DNA from: Dirofilaria immitis
Lineage: Eukaryota; Nematoda; Chromadorea; Rhabditida; Onchocercidae
Assembly: GCA_024305405.1 (NCBI GenBank)
Contig: JAKNDB010000068.1
Span: forward strand, 7,121,501-7,185,500
Reading direction: 5' to 3'
Length of the DNA: 64,000 nucleotides
This document shows positions 26,081 through 37,029 of this stretch, one piece after another (the first letter of the stretch is position 1; each line of letters begins with the position of its first letter). The notes below the pieces were generated by a model, which saw nothing but the letters and a program-made list of their open reading frames with translations, did no database searches and was not told the origin of the DNA. A program made the translations under genes and the position numbers.

Positions 26081-26240
26081 TAAAATCAAGTAAGAGTACG
26101 AAACGGTGCAAATTTAGTAGGTCGATTTCATCTAAATCGATTCGATCCTAAAGTTCTGATATGCTAGTTTGTCCTGATCTTTGAAATCTATTCGTCAATT
26201 TCAGTACTCTTGTGCTCTTACTTTATTTTATCTTCAAATA
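26081..26240. repeat. Short fold-back repeat
   Basis: ATAAAATCAAGTAAGAGTAC at the left end pairs imperfectly with GTGCTCTTACTTTATTTTAT near 26210-26230 on the right. The inner segment is also partly self-complementary. It sits directly beside a larger inverted repeat, so both may be copies of non-autonomous elements. By-eye alignment only. Confidence 0.5.
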
Positions 26241-26267
26241 AAGCCTATAGAATGTTAAAATTATAGT

Positions 26268-26766
26268 CTGTAGCATGTTGGAATGGAAAAGATCAAAGTC
26301 AAATTTGAAATCGTAGTAAGCAATATTACAATTTCTTTAAATAATACAAAAGTAAGCATCGGTAAAGATTTCGCATGCGGGAACAGAAGAAGAATGTTAC
26401 ATATATATATATCTTCTCGAAAATAAGTTATATTCTTTTTCTTCTATTCTAAATTACGCGTTCGTAGAAAAGATTGACTCAATTTTTCTTCCTAATTTTT
26501 TACATTTTATATACTCAATTTCATACTCAAAATAAATTATTCAAAACAAAATTTTCAAAAAATATGCCAATCTAAATGAAATCACTATTCAACTAAGCAT
26601 ATTATTTGATTAGTAAATTTTATCACCATATTGTATACGTAACATTATCCTTCTGTTCTCTCATGCGAAATCTTTATCGATGCTTAATTTTGTGTTATTT
26701 AAAGAAATTGCTTATTACGATTTCAAACTTATCTTTGATCTTTTCAACATTAACATGTTACAGGCT
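26268..26766. mobile_element. Long inverted-repeat (fold-back or MITE-like) element
   Basis: The left arm (about 26268-26412) and right arm (about 26628-26766) are imperfect reverse complements over more than 110 bases. Matching blocks include AAAAGATCAAAG, TTTGAAATCGTA, CAATTTCTTTAAATAA, AAGCATCG, AAAGATTTCGCATG, GAACAGAAG and AATGTTAC, with a spacer of about 215 bases. No coding frame lies inside. Size and structure fit a non-autonomous DNA element or an old inverted duplication. The arms have diverged, so it is not recent. Confidence 0.7.
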
Positions 26767-26978
26767 AAGATAGTCTAATTATTCATTCCTATAAATTATG
26801 TTTGTAAACTTTTAAAACATTTCAGCATTAAACTATGAAAAATTTTCTCTTTAGATAATGTTCTTATGGTTTAAATTATGTTTCAAATAAATGTCGTATT
26901 AATTACAAGAATTTCGGCACTTCAAATTTGCTTTTTAAGCTATGGAAAAATTGTACCAAAAAAAAAGAAAAAAACGAA

Positions 26979-27155
26979 CTAACTCTGACCGTTAGAAGTT
27001 GTCCATTCAATTGGAACAATACGTTCAAGTTGTCCAGCTACTATGGAAGAATCTCCTTTCAAGGGCCGAGTAAAATTCCCGTAGGATGTGTGAATCGTGT
27101 CGAGGCTTGAATTGCTCTTCTTCGTGTTGGTACTGATTTTCTTTCCGAATCAGTA
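26979..27155 (-). CDS. Coding-like terminal exon of an unidentified gene
   Basis: On the minus strand, after a TTTCAG acceptor, one frame reads SDKFHTDSERKSVPTRRRAI. The neighbouring frame continues SYGNFTRPLKGD, SSIVAGQLERIVPIEW and ends TTSNGQS at a TAG (26979-26981). Both halves have protein-like composition, so a single-base indel probably separates them, as seen in other genes here. It may be the last exon of the gene whose other exons lie at 29.6-37 kb. No family recognised. Confidence 0.4.
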
Positions 27156-27303
27156 TGAAATTTATCTGATCTGAAACTACGAATTTAAAATTTTTGCTAC
27201 TTTTATGTATTAAAAAGTAATCAGAGCTTAAGTAATCGGATTTTGTTGAATCGTTTAGACGGCGTTATCTGACAAAGAAAATGAAAATTCAAATCAATAA
27301 GAC

Positions 27304-27836
27304 CATTGTCGTCTTTTTGATAATTTATTTCTACTGTCATACCATGAATAGATATCTTTAAAAGAGTTGCTGGAAAGATTAGAAAGAAAAATTATATCAT
27401 AAATATCGCACGATATTATCACAAAGAAGTTATAAAAATATATTATCTAAATAAAATCAATTTATTATGATATGATATTTTACGCTTTAAAGAGGAAAGG
27501 AAAGAAAATACATTTTCTCCTGTAATCACATTGTCGTCTTTTTGATAATTGTAACATTAGCTAATAGCTTAATTTTTAGAATGAAATTTTTAGTACAAAT
27601 GCCTCAGAGTTACACCATTTAACACACCCCTGGTTGCGTTCAGTTATTGGGCAGTTCTAATATCATCGAGTAATTTATAAATTTGTCATGCAAATTTTAG
27701 TTTAAAAATTTTTGAAATCAATCAAAAAATTTATATTTGAAATTGTAATCATCATTTTTATATGTGATTACAGGAGAAAATGTATTTTCTTTCCTTTCCT
27801 CATATTTGAAATTGTAATCATCATTTTTATATGTGA
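27304..27836. repeat. Nested inverted and direct repeats
   Basis: A perfect 39-bp inverted repeat has arms 27492-27530 and 27763-27801. The right arm is bracketed by two identical 35-bp direct repeats (27733-27767 and 27802-27836). The left arm runs into the second copy of a 22-bp direct repeat (27304-27325 and 27529-27550), CATTGTCGTCTTTTTGATAA plus TT. The pattern resembles templated insertion or template switching during repair, or a recent fold-back insertion. No gene is present. Confidence 0.85.
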
Positions 27837-27929
27837 ACTAATAGCAGTAGCTGAATTTGATTCAGCTATTCTGTTACATTATTGATATTCTGATTAATAG
27901 CTTAATCTTAAATTCCAAGAAAAAAATTT

Positions 27930-29500
27930 AATAAATACGGTAATTCGATTTCTGATTCTTGTTCTAACTCCCATAATTCTTCGATTCAAGTTCATATTGA
28001 TAATGGAAATGATAATGTAGATAGAATAAGAAATTCCATAAGTGCTTTAAGTTTTTCTAATATTCAAAGTTCCTTAAATTTTAGTGCTTTTATTAAAATA
28101 TTAATGAATCAAAAATTATCAATTTTACTTTTTATATAAATGAATAAATACGAGCAAGATTCTGATAGACTTAAATTAGAATCTATTAGATAATAATACA
28201 TTCGTGACTGTTGAAAAAAATGGAAGTATTTCATCAGAAGAGCGATTCAAAACTAAGCAAAAAAACTTCAAATAGAATACTTAATTGATATTTTTATGAA
28301 AGCGAGAGAGCGTATTTGATAATGGAGAAATATTATTTTCGAAGGTAATGGAAAATGATGATGGGAGACAAAACAATTAATGACGTTTCTGAATGGAATC
28401 AACCAAAATATCATTAAGAAATGAGGGTGGAACCAAAATGTGCAAGCAATGATTATATAAATTATTTCAAAACAATGAATTTCAAATCTGAAAAAAGAAC
28501 AACGGTCAAAGATTTAATTAAACTAATAATTTTAGATGAAATAATGACAAAAACAAATGCAATTGAGCCATTAAAATGACCTTGTCATATTCATTTTCTC
28601 TTCTCTTTTCAAAAAATGAGTGTAATTTTTACTTGATTTGTTCTGAGATAGGTTAAGCAGAGTTTTCTTAAATAAATATTAATTAATATAAATGATCAAA
28701 ACTGACAAACTACGTAACAGTAACTAAGGTGATCGGAGACTTTTTAAAACTACAAGGAAATTGCATCATTTGATTAGCTTATAAATTGAACTAGTGATTA
28801 GAATGTGAGACTTAGGAAGATATGATCATAAATAAAGATTTCAATATTTTAACGAACTTGATGTAAAAGATGAAAATTAATCAGAAACGATTGAAACTTT
28901 TGCAGCATATACTAAGTGATTTTATCATCAAACTTTTGAAAATCATTCATCACTAAGGCGCATATAAGACCTTGATATCTCCTGTTTACTAATCACGGTA
29001 AACTCTTTCAAAACTTAGTTGATGTACCATAGAAATGATTCTAAGCATATTGTTAATAAATAAAGTATTTAAACGTTCAACCATCGATACTGTTGTGAAT
29101 GCAAATAGTTGCAGAATAGTCGATTTGAAGGATCCACAGTGTCAAAAGTTAAGATTATATTAACTGAAGCTAGACAGTAGTGATATTGTGCAATCTTTCT
29201 TTAATTTATGCTAAAGAAGCTGGTTTATTTTCCGACTTTTTCTCAGATAATTGATTGAATATTTTACAAACTTAAGAGAAAATTTTATGAAATACAAACA
29301 TAGAATTTCTGAAATGAGGAGATGTTGTCAGTATCTGATGATCAAGTAGTAAGGCTGAATGATTGCTGTTAATATAATCGAAGGATTCCGGATTATTAAT
29401 ATGACATAACTAATGATATTGAAAGTGTTGTTGAGGCGGTAGTGAAAAGTTCGACCTAGTTGCATCAGACGATTTCGCTATTACTAAATTCGATGACCTG
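27930..29500 (+). other. Possible remnant of an old coding element
   Basis: Several plus-strand stretches have protein-like composition but are broken by many stops, for example an Asn/Ser-rich frame at about 27930-28140 and another near 28380-28580 containing CASNDYINYFKTMNF. They do not splice together and I could not match a family. They could be a decayed retroelement or gene, or chance. Low confidence. Confidence 0.2.
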
Positions 29501-29607
29501 AATTTTTTTATATTAATATCAATTAGTACACTTAATATTGCATAACAAAATCGCTCTTGAATTAACAAACTCTAACTAGCAACTATACTCTGTTCAAATA
29601 CTAGTAA

Positions 29608-32600
29608 TCAAAAATTTTGGAAATTAAAAAAAAAAGCTATATCTTCTGTGATATCAATGCAAAGGCATTCGTGAATGAGCATTTCATTGACTGTTCTCTC
29701 GTAGTTCATATTATCAAATGAATTTGATCGATCAGGAGTAGATGAAAAACTTCCCATACGATATGGTATAGTGTTGAAAATATTTGCTATCGCTAGGGAT
29801 AACAATGAATATGTAAATATATGAAAACTATTCATTGTTATTATTACCATTTATTTTTTGTTGTTCTCCAACAGGACATTTGAAAAAGAAATTTCCATAT
29901 CTTATCGTTAACTTCTCAATTTGACATCTTTCTGAGCGTATTTTAAATTATGGTTCTGCTTGATTGTGATTATTCTTTGACCCATGAATTGTTGATTATT
30001 GATTGCTTCAATTTTCCTGGCTTTCATAATTCGCGCAAATTTTTGACTTCAGCTTTCGGATTTTCAACAGTAGCAAGAACAGGCAGAGTTAAAAAAGCAA
30101 ATTTGTAAGAGGACGCTAACTTGGAATCTTTAATTAGTTAATTTTTTTTTAATGAGAAAAGTAATGATAAACCTCTAGTATTGTTTATTTTTGCATGACT
30201 TGTTATTTATGGTCTCCTGGATTATTTTTATTTTTATTCTCATCTTAACGATGGATGACTCAAATAACAGCTGAAACGAATCACATCACTACATAAGAAG
30301 AAGCATTGCTTGGAATGATTTCAATGCTCGATCGCTTTTAATTTAAAATCTATACGAACATGCATAAAATGCGACAATAAGAATCGGCGAAAAAATGAAT
30401 GAAAGAAAATGACTTACGAGTTTCCAGTCTTTACGACAGTTACGTCATGTACTGATGGACGCATTTTTGCTCCTTTTACCGCGCAATGTCCAATTTCCAC
30501 TAAAGAATCCCGTTTTCAACCGATTGCTACTGCAATTACACTAGTTTCATTTTGAGCTTTAGATTTATGAAATATTGAAAGGAATTAACAATCAGACAAA
30601 TGAATCTCCATCAGTAAAAAGGCAGTTCAAAATATTTTCGAAGACTTCTTCTTAGACTAATATATTTAACTTTTTAAATATCATAATTGCTAACTGTTGC
30701 AGTTCAAAGATATAAACGTATTTTCTAAAAATTTAGATTTTTGATAACAAAAAAGAATTGAAAGTCCCTGTAAGATCAGATCAATAAAAAATGACAAGCA
30801 TCATACTATCAGTGGCTAAATTTTGTAAAAATTCATTATTAATGTGCCTTTTAAACTTTTAAAACTTTATTGATCTCCATGTCATCGGCATAATTTATGA
30901 TTATCCATTTTTAAATTAATTACAAAAATGAATTTATAAAAATATGCCATATTATGTATCTTTCTAATTCATTGATTCAAGAATTACTTTTCGAACATCT
31001 TTTGAGTTTCTTTTCAAAAAACTTAGAACTTTTCTTTAAAAAGTTTCAAAAAATAGCAGGCAAGCATATCATTATTCCATCCACAGCTATAAGACTAATA
31101 TAAAAATAGTTGCTCCTCCAGATTGTTAATTTTAAATCACTAACACTAAACTTCAATAATTTTCATTAATCAAAGTAAGAACCAGGCAATTAAGAAATGA
31201 AAAAATAATATGCTTATTTCTACAAGATAGAAATCGGTGCTTTCGATTTTTGAAAAACCTTTAATTCCTGTATCCTACTGATCATGGAAGCATTTTCACA
31301 AATATCAGGATGATGGAAGGAGTCATAGTCAGTATGAGGCGTCAGACTGAATGACGGAGGAACAAACGTCATAGCTTGTCTAATTTGTTCAACTTTCAAA
31401 GTTTCGTAGTTCGATATGCCATTTGGAAACAGAAAGATCTTTTACATCAAATCTGCAGCAAATTAACAAGATGTATCAAAGTCTCTTCAAGTTCAGCCAC
31501 TGGAACAATCATTACAGATTATCTGTATAATCCATTTTTTTATCGTATATCAGTCGATTGAGAAATGGTTCTTTGTTGTTGCACAGAATAAGGAAAAATG
31601 ATATTTTCTAACCTAGTTTTTTTTTTCCTTGATCATCAGTGACTTCTAAGATATTCGAATTTCCTTATTAGCTATCAATGAATACTCCTAGCAGATTGAT
31701 TTATTGTCAGTTTGATGATAGGTCATTACACTTTCCATCTTTCAAGAGATTTTATGTCGCCATAAAATCTCTTGAAAGATTGCTGTTTAATTTTGAGTTA
31801 GCTTTCAAGTCAAATTTGTTGATATTATAAATTATCTTCGCTGCTTTATGGCCGAATTTGGTTTTTACTTAATGTAATTTCCTTGTCTAAAAATAAATAT
31901 AAAAGAAACAATAAGTAAAAATTATTGGCGAAAAATACGCATTAAAATAATATATAATTTGAATAGATTCATTTAAGAACATTTTTAATGTAAAATAACA
32001 AAAGTCCAACAATGTAGAAAACTTATGTATCAATAGAAAGTTTACGTAATTACTTTTGCATCAATTTGATATATTTTTCAAATATTTAATAGTTTTTAAT
32101 CTTCAAAATTTCAAGTTCCCAACAATTTAAAGTTTAAATAATCGTAGAGATTTCTGCACTTCCAAATCGAACCATGTATGGATGTTACTTACTTGCATAA
32201 TATTTTTACCAAAGTAGTATAAAAGATTAAATTAAGTATTTCATGCGTATTACATACACTTTGGAGCAAGTATGTGGTTGTTGTTGCTGTTGCTGTAGCT
32301 GTTGTTGAGATGAACCAGGCTTCGAGTCATACATTTGGACAGATGATCGGGAATGCATTGACTGATTGTATCGCGAGAAACGTTTTAATGTTGGCTGATC
32401 GTGGACCGATTCATCCATTAGACCCGCTATCTGCAATGATTCTGTATTTCGCAGCACAACTGGACTATTATTTCAATTTCGGAATTTATTAAAACCTGAT
32501 TGTAATTGTACAGAACTGACATTATTTTCAAGCTTGATTCACACTTATTATAAATAAGTTATAAAAATGAATTTTCAGGAAAGACTGCTTTTATCAAAAA

Positions 32601-35600
32601 CGAGAAGTCGTTCTCGATCAATGAGGACTACGAAAATTATTTGTTAAACAACTAGTCGATCTTTTCAAAATACAAATGCGAATATTCCTATAATATACAC
32701 AAAGTAGAAATAAAGTATTTGAATTTTTCATGTTTTAAGACTTTTCTCGTTTAACTTTATAAATAAATACAAGAATCAGAAATAAAGATAGCAACAGTAT
32801 GAAACATAGCTTTCATTTCTTCTTTTCCAGCATAAACTGATAATAGTTCTGTCGTACATTATACAGTCTATCTTTTCCATTTATAAACTAGTAATTTCAA
32901 ATCTTTCTTTGAATGCAAGTCATTCTTAAACTTCCAAGGCAAAGACGAATTTGTGTGCTTTTAAAATTCTAATTCAAATATAGATTTTTTTGAGGAAAAA
33001 AAATCGAATATTTCAGTGTAATACGAGAATGAAGGAGCTATGACAAAGCATTGAAAATAAAATGAATAAATAGTTAATTTCAATCGCTCAAGAGGTTAAA
33101 TTTCGGCATTTTGGTTTTCAGACGCACTAGCGAAGTGAACAAATATCAAATTCGGGTAATTTACAACTACTTTCTACAACATTCCATACTCATACACTTT
33201 CTCTTCGTATAGAAAAATTTTTAACTGTGTAAACTATTTTCATTATATATAAATGGTTGAATTATTTATTAAGACCAAGTTTTAACTTTCTTCGGAAAAA
33301 CTATTAGAATTTAGTAAAATTTCTTCAAAAATTAATAAATTAGAAAATGATGGACTCTTCAGATTTATTCGCATTTTTCGGCTTCCTCAATTCAAATATA
33401 TGTACAGTTCGAAAATTTCTCTCATTATCCAATAATTAACTATTTTTGTAATTGAAAAATCTTTTCAATCATTATGTACATGCTTTTTCAACAGTTAGCA
33501 TTTGGTCAATTCGAAAATCAGATATATCGTAGGAAAATGATATTATCGTTGTGAAAGACTGGACTTAAAATAACTAAATAACTTTCTCAGTAAACCAAGT
33601 TATATAACTTAATATGCTGTTGAAAACTGCTTTATTTTGAATATTCTCACTCATATAATTTATTAATAAAATAAATATAAATGTTAGAATATTTGATGTA
33701 CTGATTCTCATCTAACGTTTTCGATCATCAATATATATTCAGTGATTAGATAGTGTAAATAACTAAGTTTATAAAGGGTTCTTGGAAAGTTGTCGATCAA
33801 AATCTCATTAAGAAAGGTATTATTCGATTCATTGGAAGGAAGTGGTGCAATTTACATCCCATCAAATTCTTTTCAGATGACAGCAGCTATTAAATTTTTA
33901 CAAAATTTTCCTTTAAATGACTGAAGAAGAACAATCTAATGGTTCATTCCACTTAGTAATATTTTCTCGTAATTGCTTTATAACTCAATTAATGAAAATT
34001 TTATTTCAGCTGTTTCAGTTGGAAGAAAATTTTCAACTGACGAATAATAGTTATTTGAAATTAAACGCCTAGAACAATATAAATTGGGGACTAATATTTT
34101 CTGTTAATAGAACTAAGGATAATGGAGGATGATGCTCAGAAATAAATTGGAATTTTTATCAACTCTATTCTTTTCTTGTACTAATACTTATGCCTTCTAT
34201 TTAGATGTGCTGAAAGTGAATTGCTCATAAAATTGTTATTGTTCTGAAAAGGAAATAATAGAACAGACACAAGCGATGAAATTATTAATAAGTCATTTGT
34301 AAGTCTCAGTGAACTGTTGCGACGACATTGACGACATCATAATCAAAAAATAACGATAGCTAAATTTTATCAAGTATGAGCCGAGAGTGCTTAAACGACA
34401 TCCATAATATAATAATAACATAAAAAACAATATAAAAGACAACTTTTGAGCTATCGATATTTTGAAAAATCTGATATAATAATTCTAAACAATCAAAATG
34501 TAAGTTAGTTAAGTTATATTGATTAAATTTAAGATAATATAGATACAGATAGCATAAAGAATAAAACAAATCGCAATATTTAATGGTTTGAAGGTATTAA
34601 ATATTAAGTGACAATAATCGATAGACTGAAAGAATATAATTTCTGTATGAATCTATTAAATTAATTGCCAATGTCATTTTATTTTAGAAGATATCCATAA
34701 TATTATCGAAATTAGATTTTACGCAAGCATGACTGTACTAGCTGTAGTTGCCTAAATTAGCCTTCAATTTAAACTTGTCATTCCCATTATGCAGACTAGA
34801 TCAGAAAAGATTCGAATAAATGACAGCTGCTCATTTATAAGAAAAAATGGCATCGTTTTTAAAAGATATTTTCGTTTTATTATTAAAAAATCGGTGTCTA
34901 TCACTTGCATCCAATAATTAAATCTTTATGAGGTTTATTTATGATTGTTATGTCTACAACTCAATCATTGGTCCTTAAATCGATCGAATTTTATAAATTC
35001 AAAAGCTTCAAGTCTGAACTCCGAGATGAAGAAATCACTGATATGTCTCATTTTTTCAAGACTTCCATAATAGTTATATTAATTATATTGATTTATTGCA
35101 TTTAAATTATTTATTTTCGACAGGCCATTAAAATATTGTAATTGAATGACTGTCTCTCGCCTTGAATTAATGAAAGTTTAGCATCTTAATTCCACATAAA
35201 ACCAAATCATCTGCCACTGATTAAACCATAAGTTGAAGAGGAAGAGCATTTTTCGAAGCAATGTAGACGGATTGTAAGAAGAACAAAAGCCTTCTCTTAT
35301 CATCAAAGGGCTAATGAAATGAAATTTTAAATCTAATTAGGGAAGGTTGAAGGGATTTTCCCAGTGTTGTACTAAGGTACAAGGTTAATTATAATTCACA
35401 TTGCTTTTCTTTAAAAGTTGAAAGAATATAGTACCAATGTATTATATTGTATTTCAATAAATGATATTATTATTCTTACATTTATATTGAATATCATTTT
35501 CAATCCTTTCTTTCTCAGATAAAAATATCTTTCAATTCAAAGAAAGAAAAAAGGTAATAATGGAATAAGAAAATTTGAAATTGATAATTATTAGTAAAAT

Positions 35601-37015
35601 TGAAAATCAATCACAAATTTATGCGGCGCTTTTTCTCATTGAAAATTAAATTTCATAGCAAAAAAATTTTTTTCCATTTACCATAAAATATATTGAAAAA
35701 AAACAAAAAAAAATTTTTTTTTAAATCCGAAGTTCTAAACATGTTAATATTATTATGTGAAAAGGAAATGGAATACATTGGGACATATGATTGTTGTAAA
35801 AAGTATTCTTTATTATAAATCCATTAGTATTATTGTTAAACGTGTACATTTATCATCTGATATTTGAGTTTATATTTTATAAATTCGTTCAAAATTTCTT
35901 TTACTACTCACATATTTCACTTCTTGTTCAGTTATTTCTGCTATAACTTTCACTGAAATGTCAATTGCCTTTTTGACGGATTATTGTTTCGACAAAATTA
36001 AGAAAAGCACACCTCGGATAATTGTCGAGATCGTACCATAATTGCGTGTTGTGATGTGAGAACACCACGGTATAGTGGTAAATCGTCGGTTTCAAAATTC
36101 TCAATCCCCGCGTATTACTGTAGCTGATGAACTCCGAATCACTTAACGGCTGAAATTTATAAATAGAAATTCAGAGAATGTCACTTAGCAAAATGACGAA
36201 AAATGAATGATCTTCTGTATAAAAAGCGTTTTTGTTTCAAGAATTCAACAAAGGTGTCGAGAAAAAGGTAAAAAGAAATAGGAAAAGTTGTTTTGCGATA
36301 TTTTTGAATGATACCATTTCTGGAAGAAATTTCAATATCTTTGAGTTAAAATTTTGTATTTGAATGTTATATGTAATTATTTATTGACTAAATTTCAACT
36401 ATTTTAAAAGCGTCTAATTATTGAATAATCTGAAGAGAAATATGAATTAATCATTTTTGCACCTTCAAAATTTACAAAAATCATTTTTAAATTAGCATCG
36501 CACTAAATTCCGATCTTTTTTATTTTATGGCACAAGGAAAGAGAGAGAGAGAGAGAAAGAGGGTGAGAGAAAGAGTGAGAGAGAGAGGGAGAAAGGATTA
36601 ATGAGTGAAATTATTTTACCGTTTATACTAAAATAGTAAAGAAAAGGGAAAGCTAATAGATTTTTCAATTTAAATAAGATTCAAATGAGATGTGATGCAA
36701 TGATATTGCCATCCTTCTACGATAAACCGGAAATGAAGTGAAATAAATAAACAAAAATACAACAAACATTGCCTTTTTCCATCAATGAACGAAAGTAAAC
36801 AGATAAGCTGTTAAAATAGCAATAATGCATTTATGAGAAGCATACATACTACATATGTATGTATGTAGGAAGAGTAGGGAATTTGAAATGTCATGCCATT
36901 GTCCTGTTGGAGCAATGAAAAGAGGTCATCCTGAACAATATGCCTATATATTGACCCCCTCTTCCCTTGTTGTAATTCTAAATCATTGTACCGTACATAA
37001 AAATTGTCCAAATCT
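29608..37015 (-). CDS. Unidentified multi-exon gene or genes, minus strand
   Basis: Protein-like exons, 5' to 3': about 37015-36870 (LDNFYVRYNDLELQQGKRGS), 36149-36013 (LRILKPTIYHYTVVFSHHN), 32464-32260 (SLQIAGLMDESVHDQPTLKR, then a Gln run), 31438-31259 (FVPPSFSLTPHTDYDSFHH), 30529-30418 (VEIGHCAVKGAKMRPSVHD), 30090-29908 (TVENPKAEVKNLRE, then ARKIEAINNQQFMGQRI), and 29790-29608 (YRMGSFSSTPDRSNSFDN). The 36013/32464 and 32260/31438 junctions keep frame. The 30.5 kb and 30.0 kb exons each need a one-base shift. Introns are long, up to 3.5 kb. I do not recognise the protein; the Ser/Gln-rich middle suggests a regulatory or scaffold role, which is only inference. The last two exons may belong to different transcripts. 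Confidence 0.45.
31737..31780. repeat. Perfect 20-bp hairpin with TCGC loop
   Basis: ATCTTTCAAGAGATTTTATG (31737-31756), a TCGC loop, then its exact reverse complement (31761-31780). It lies between the 32.3 and 31.4 kb exons of the unidentified minus-strand gene, so it is probably intronic. The loop is shorter than usual for a microRNA precursor. It could be a fold-back insertion footprint. Confidence 0.9.
36538..36597. repeat. GA-rich simple repeat
   Basis: A purine stretch of GAGA units with A and G interruptions, between the first two exons of the unidentified minus-strand gene. Simple-sequence DNA. Confidence 0.85.
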
Positions 37016-37029
37016 CCATTATAATTCAA

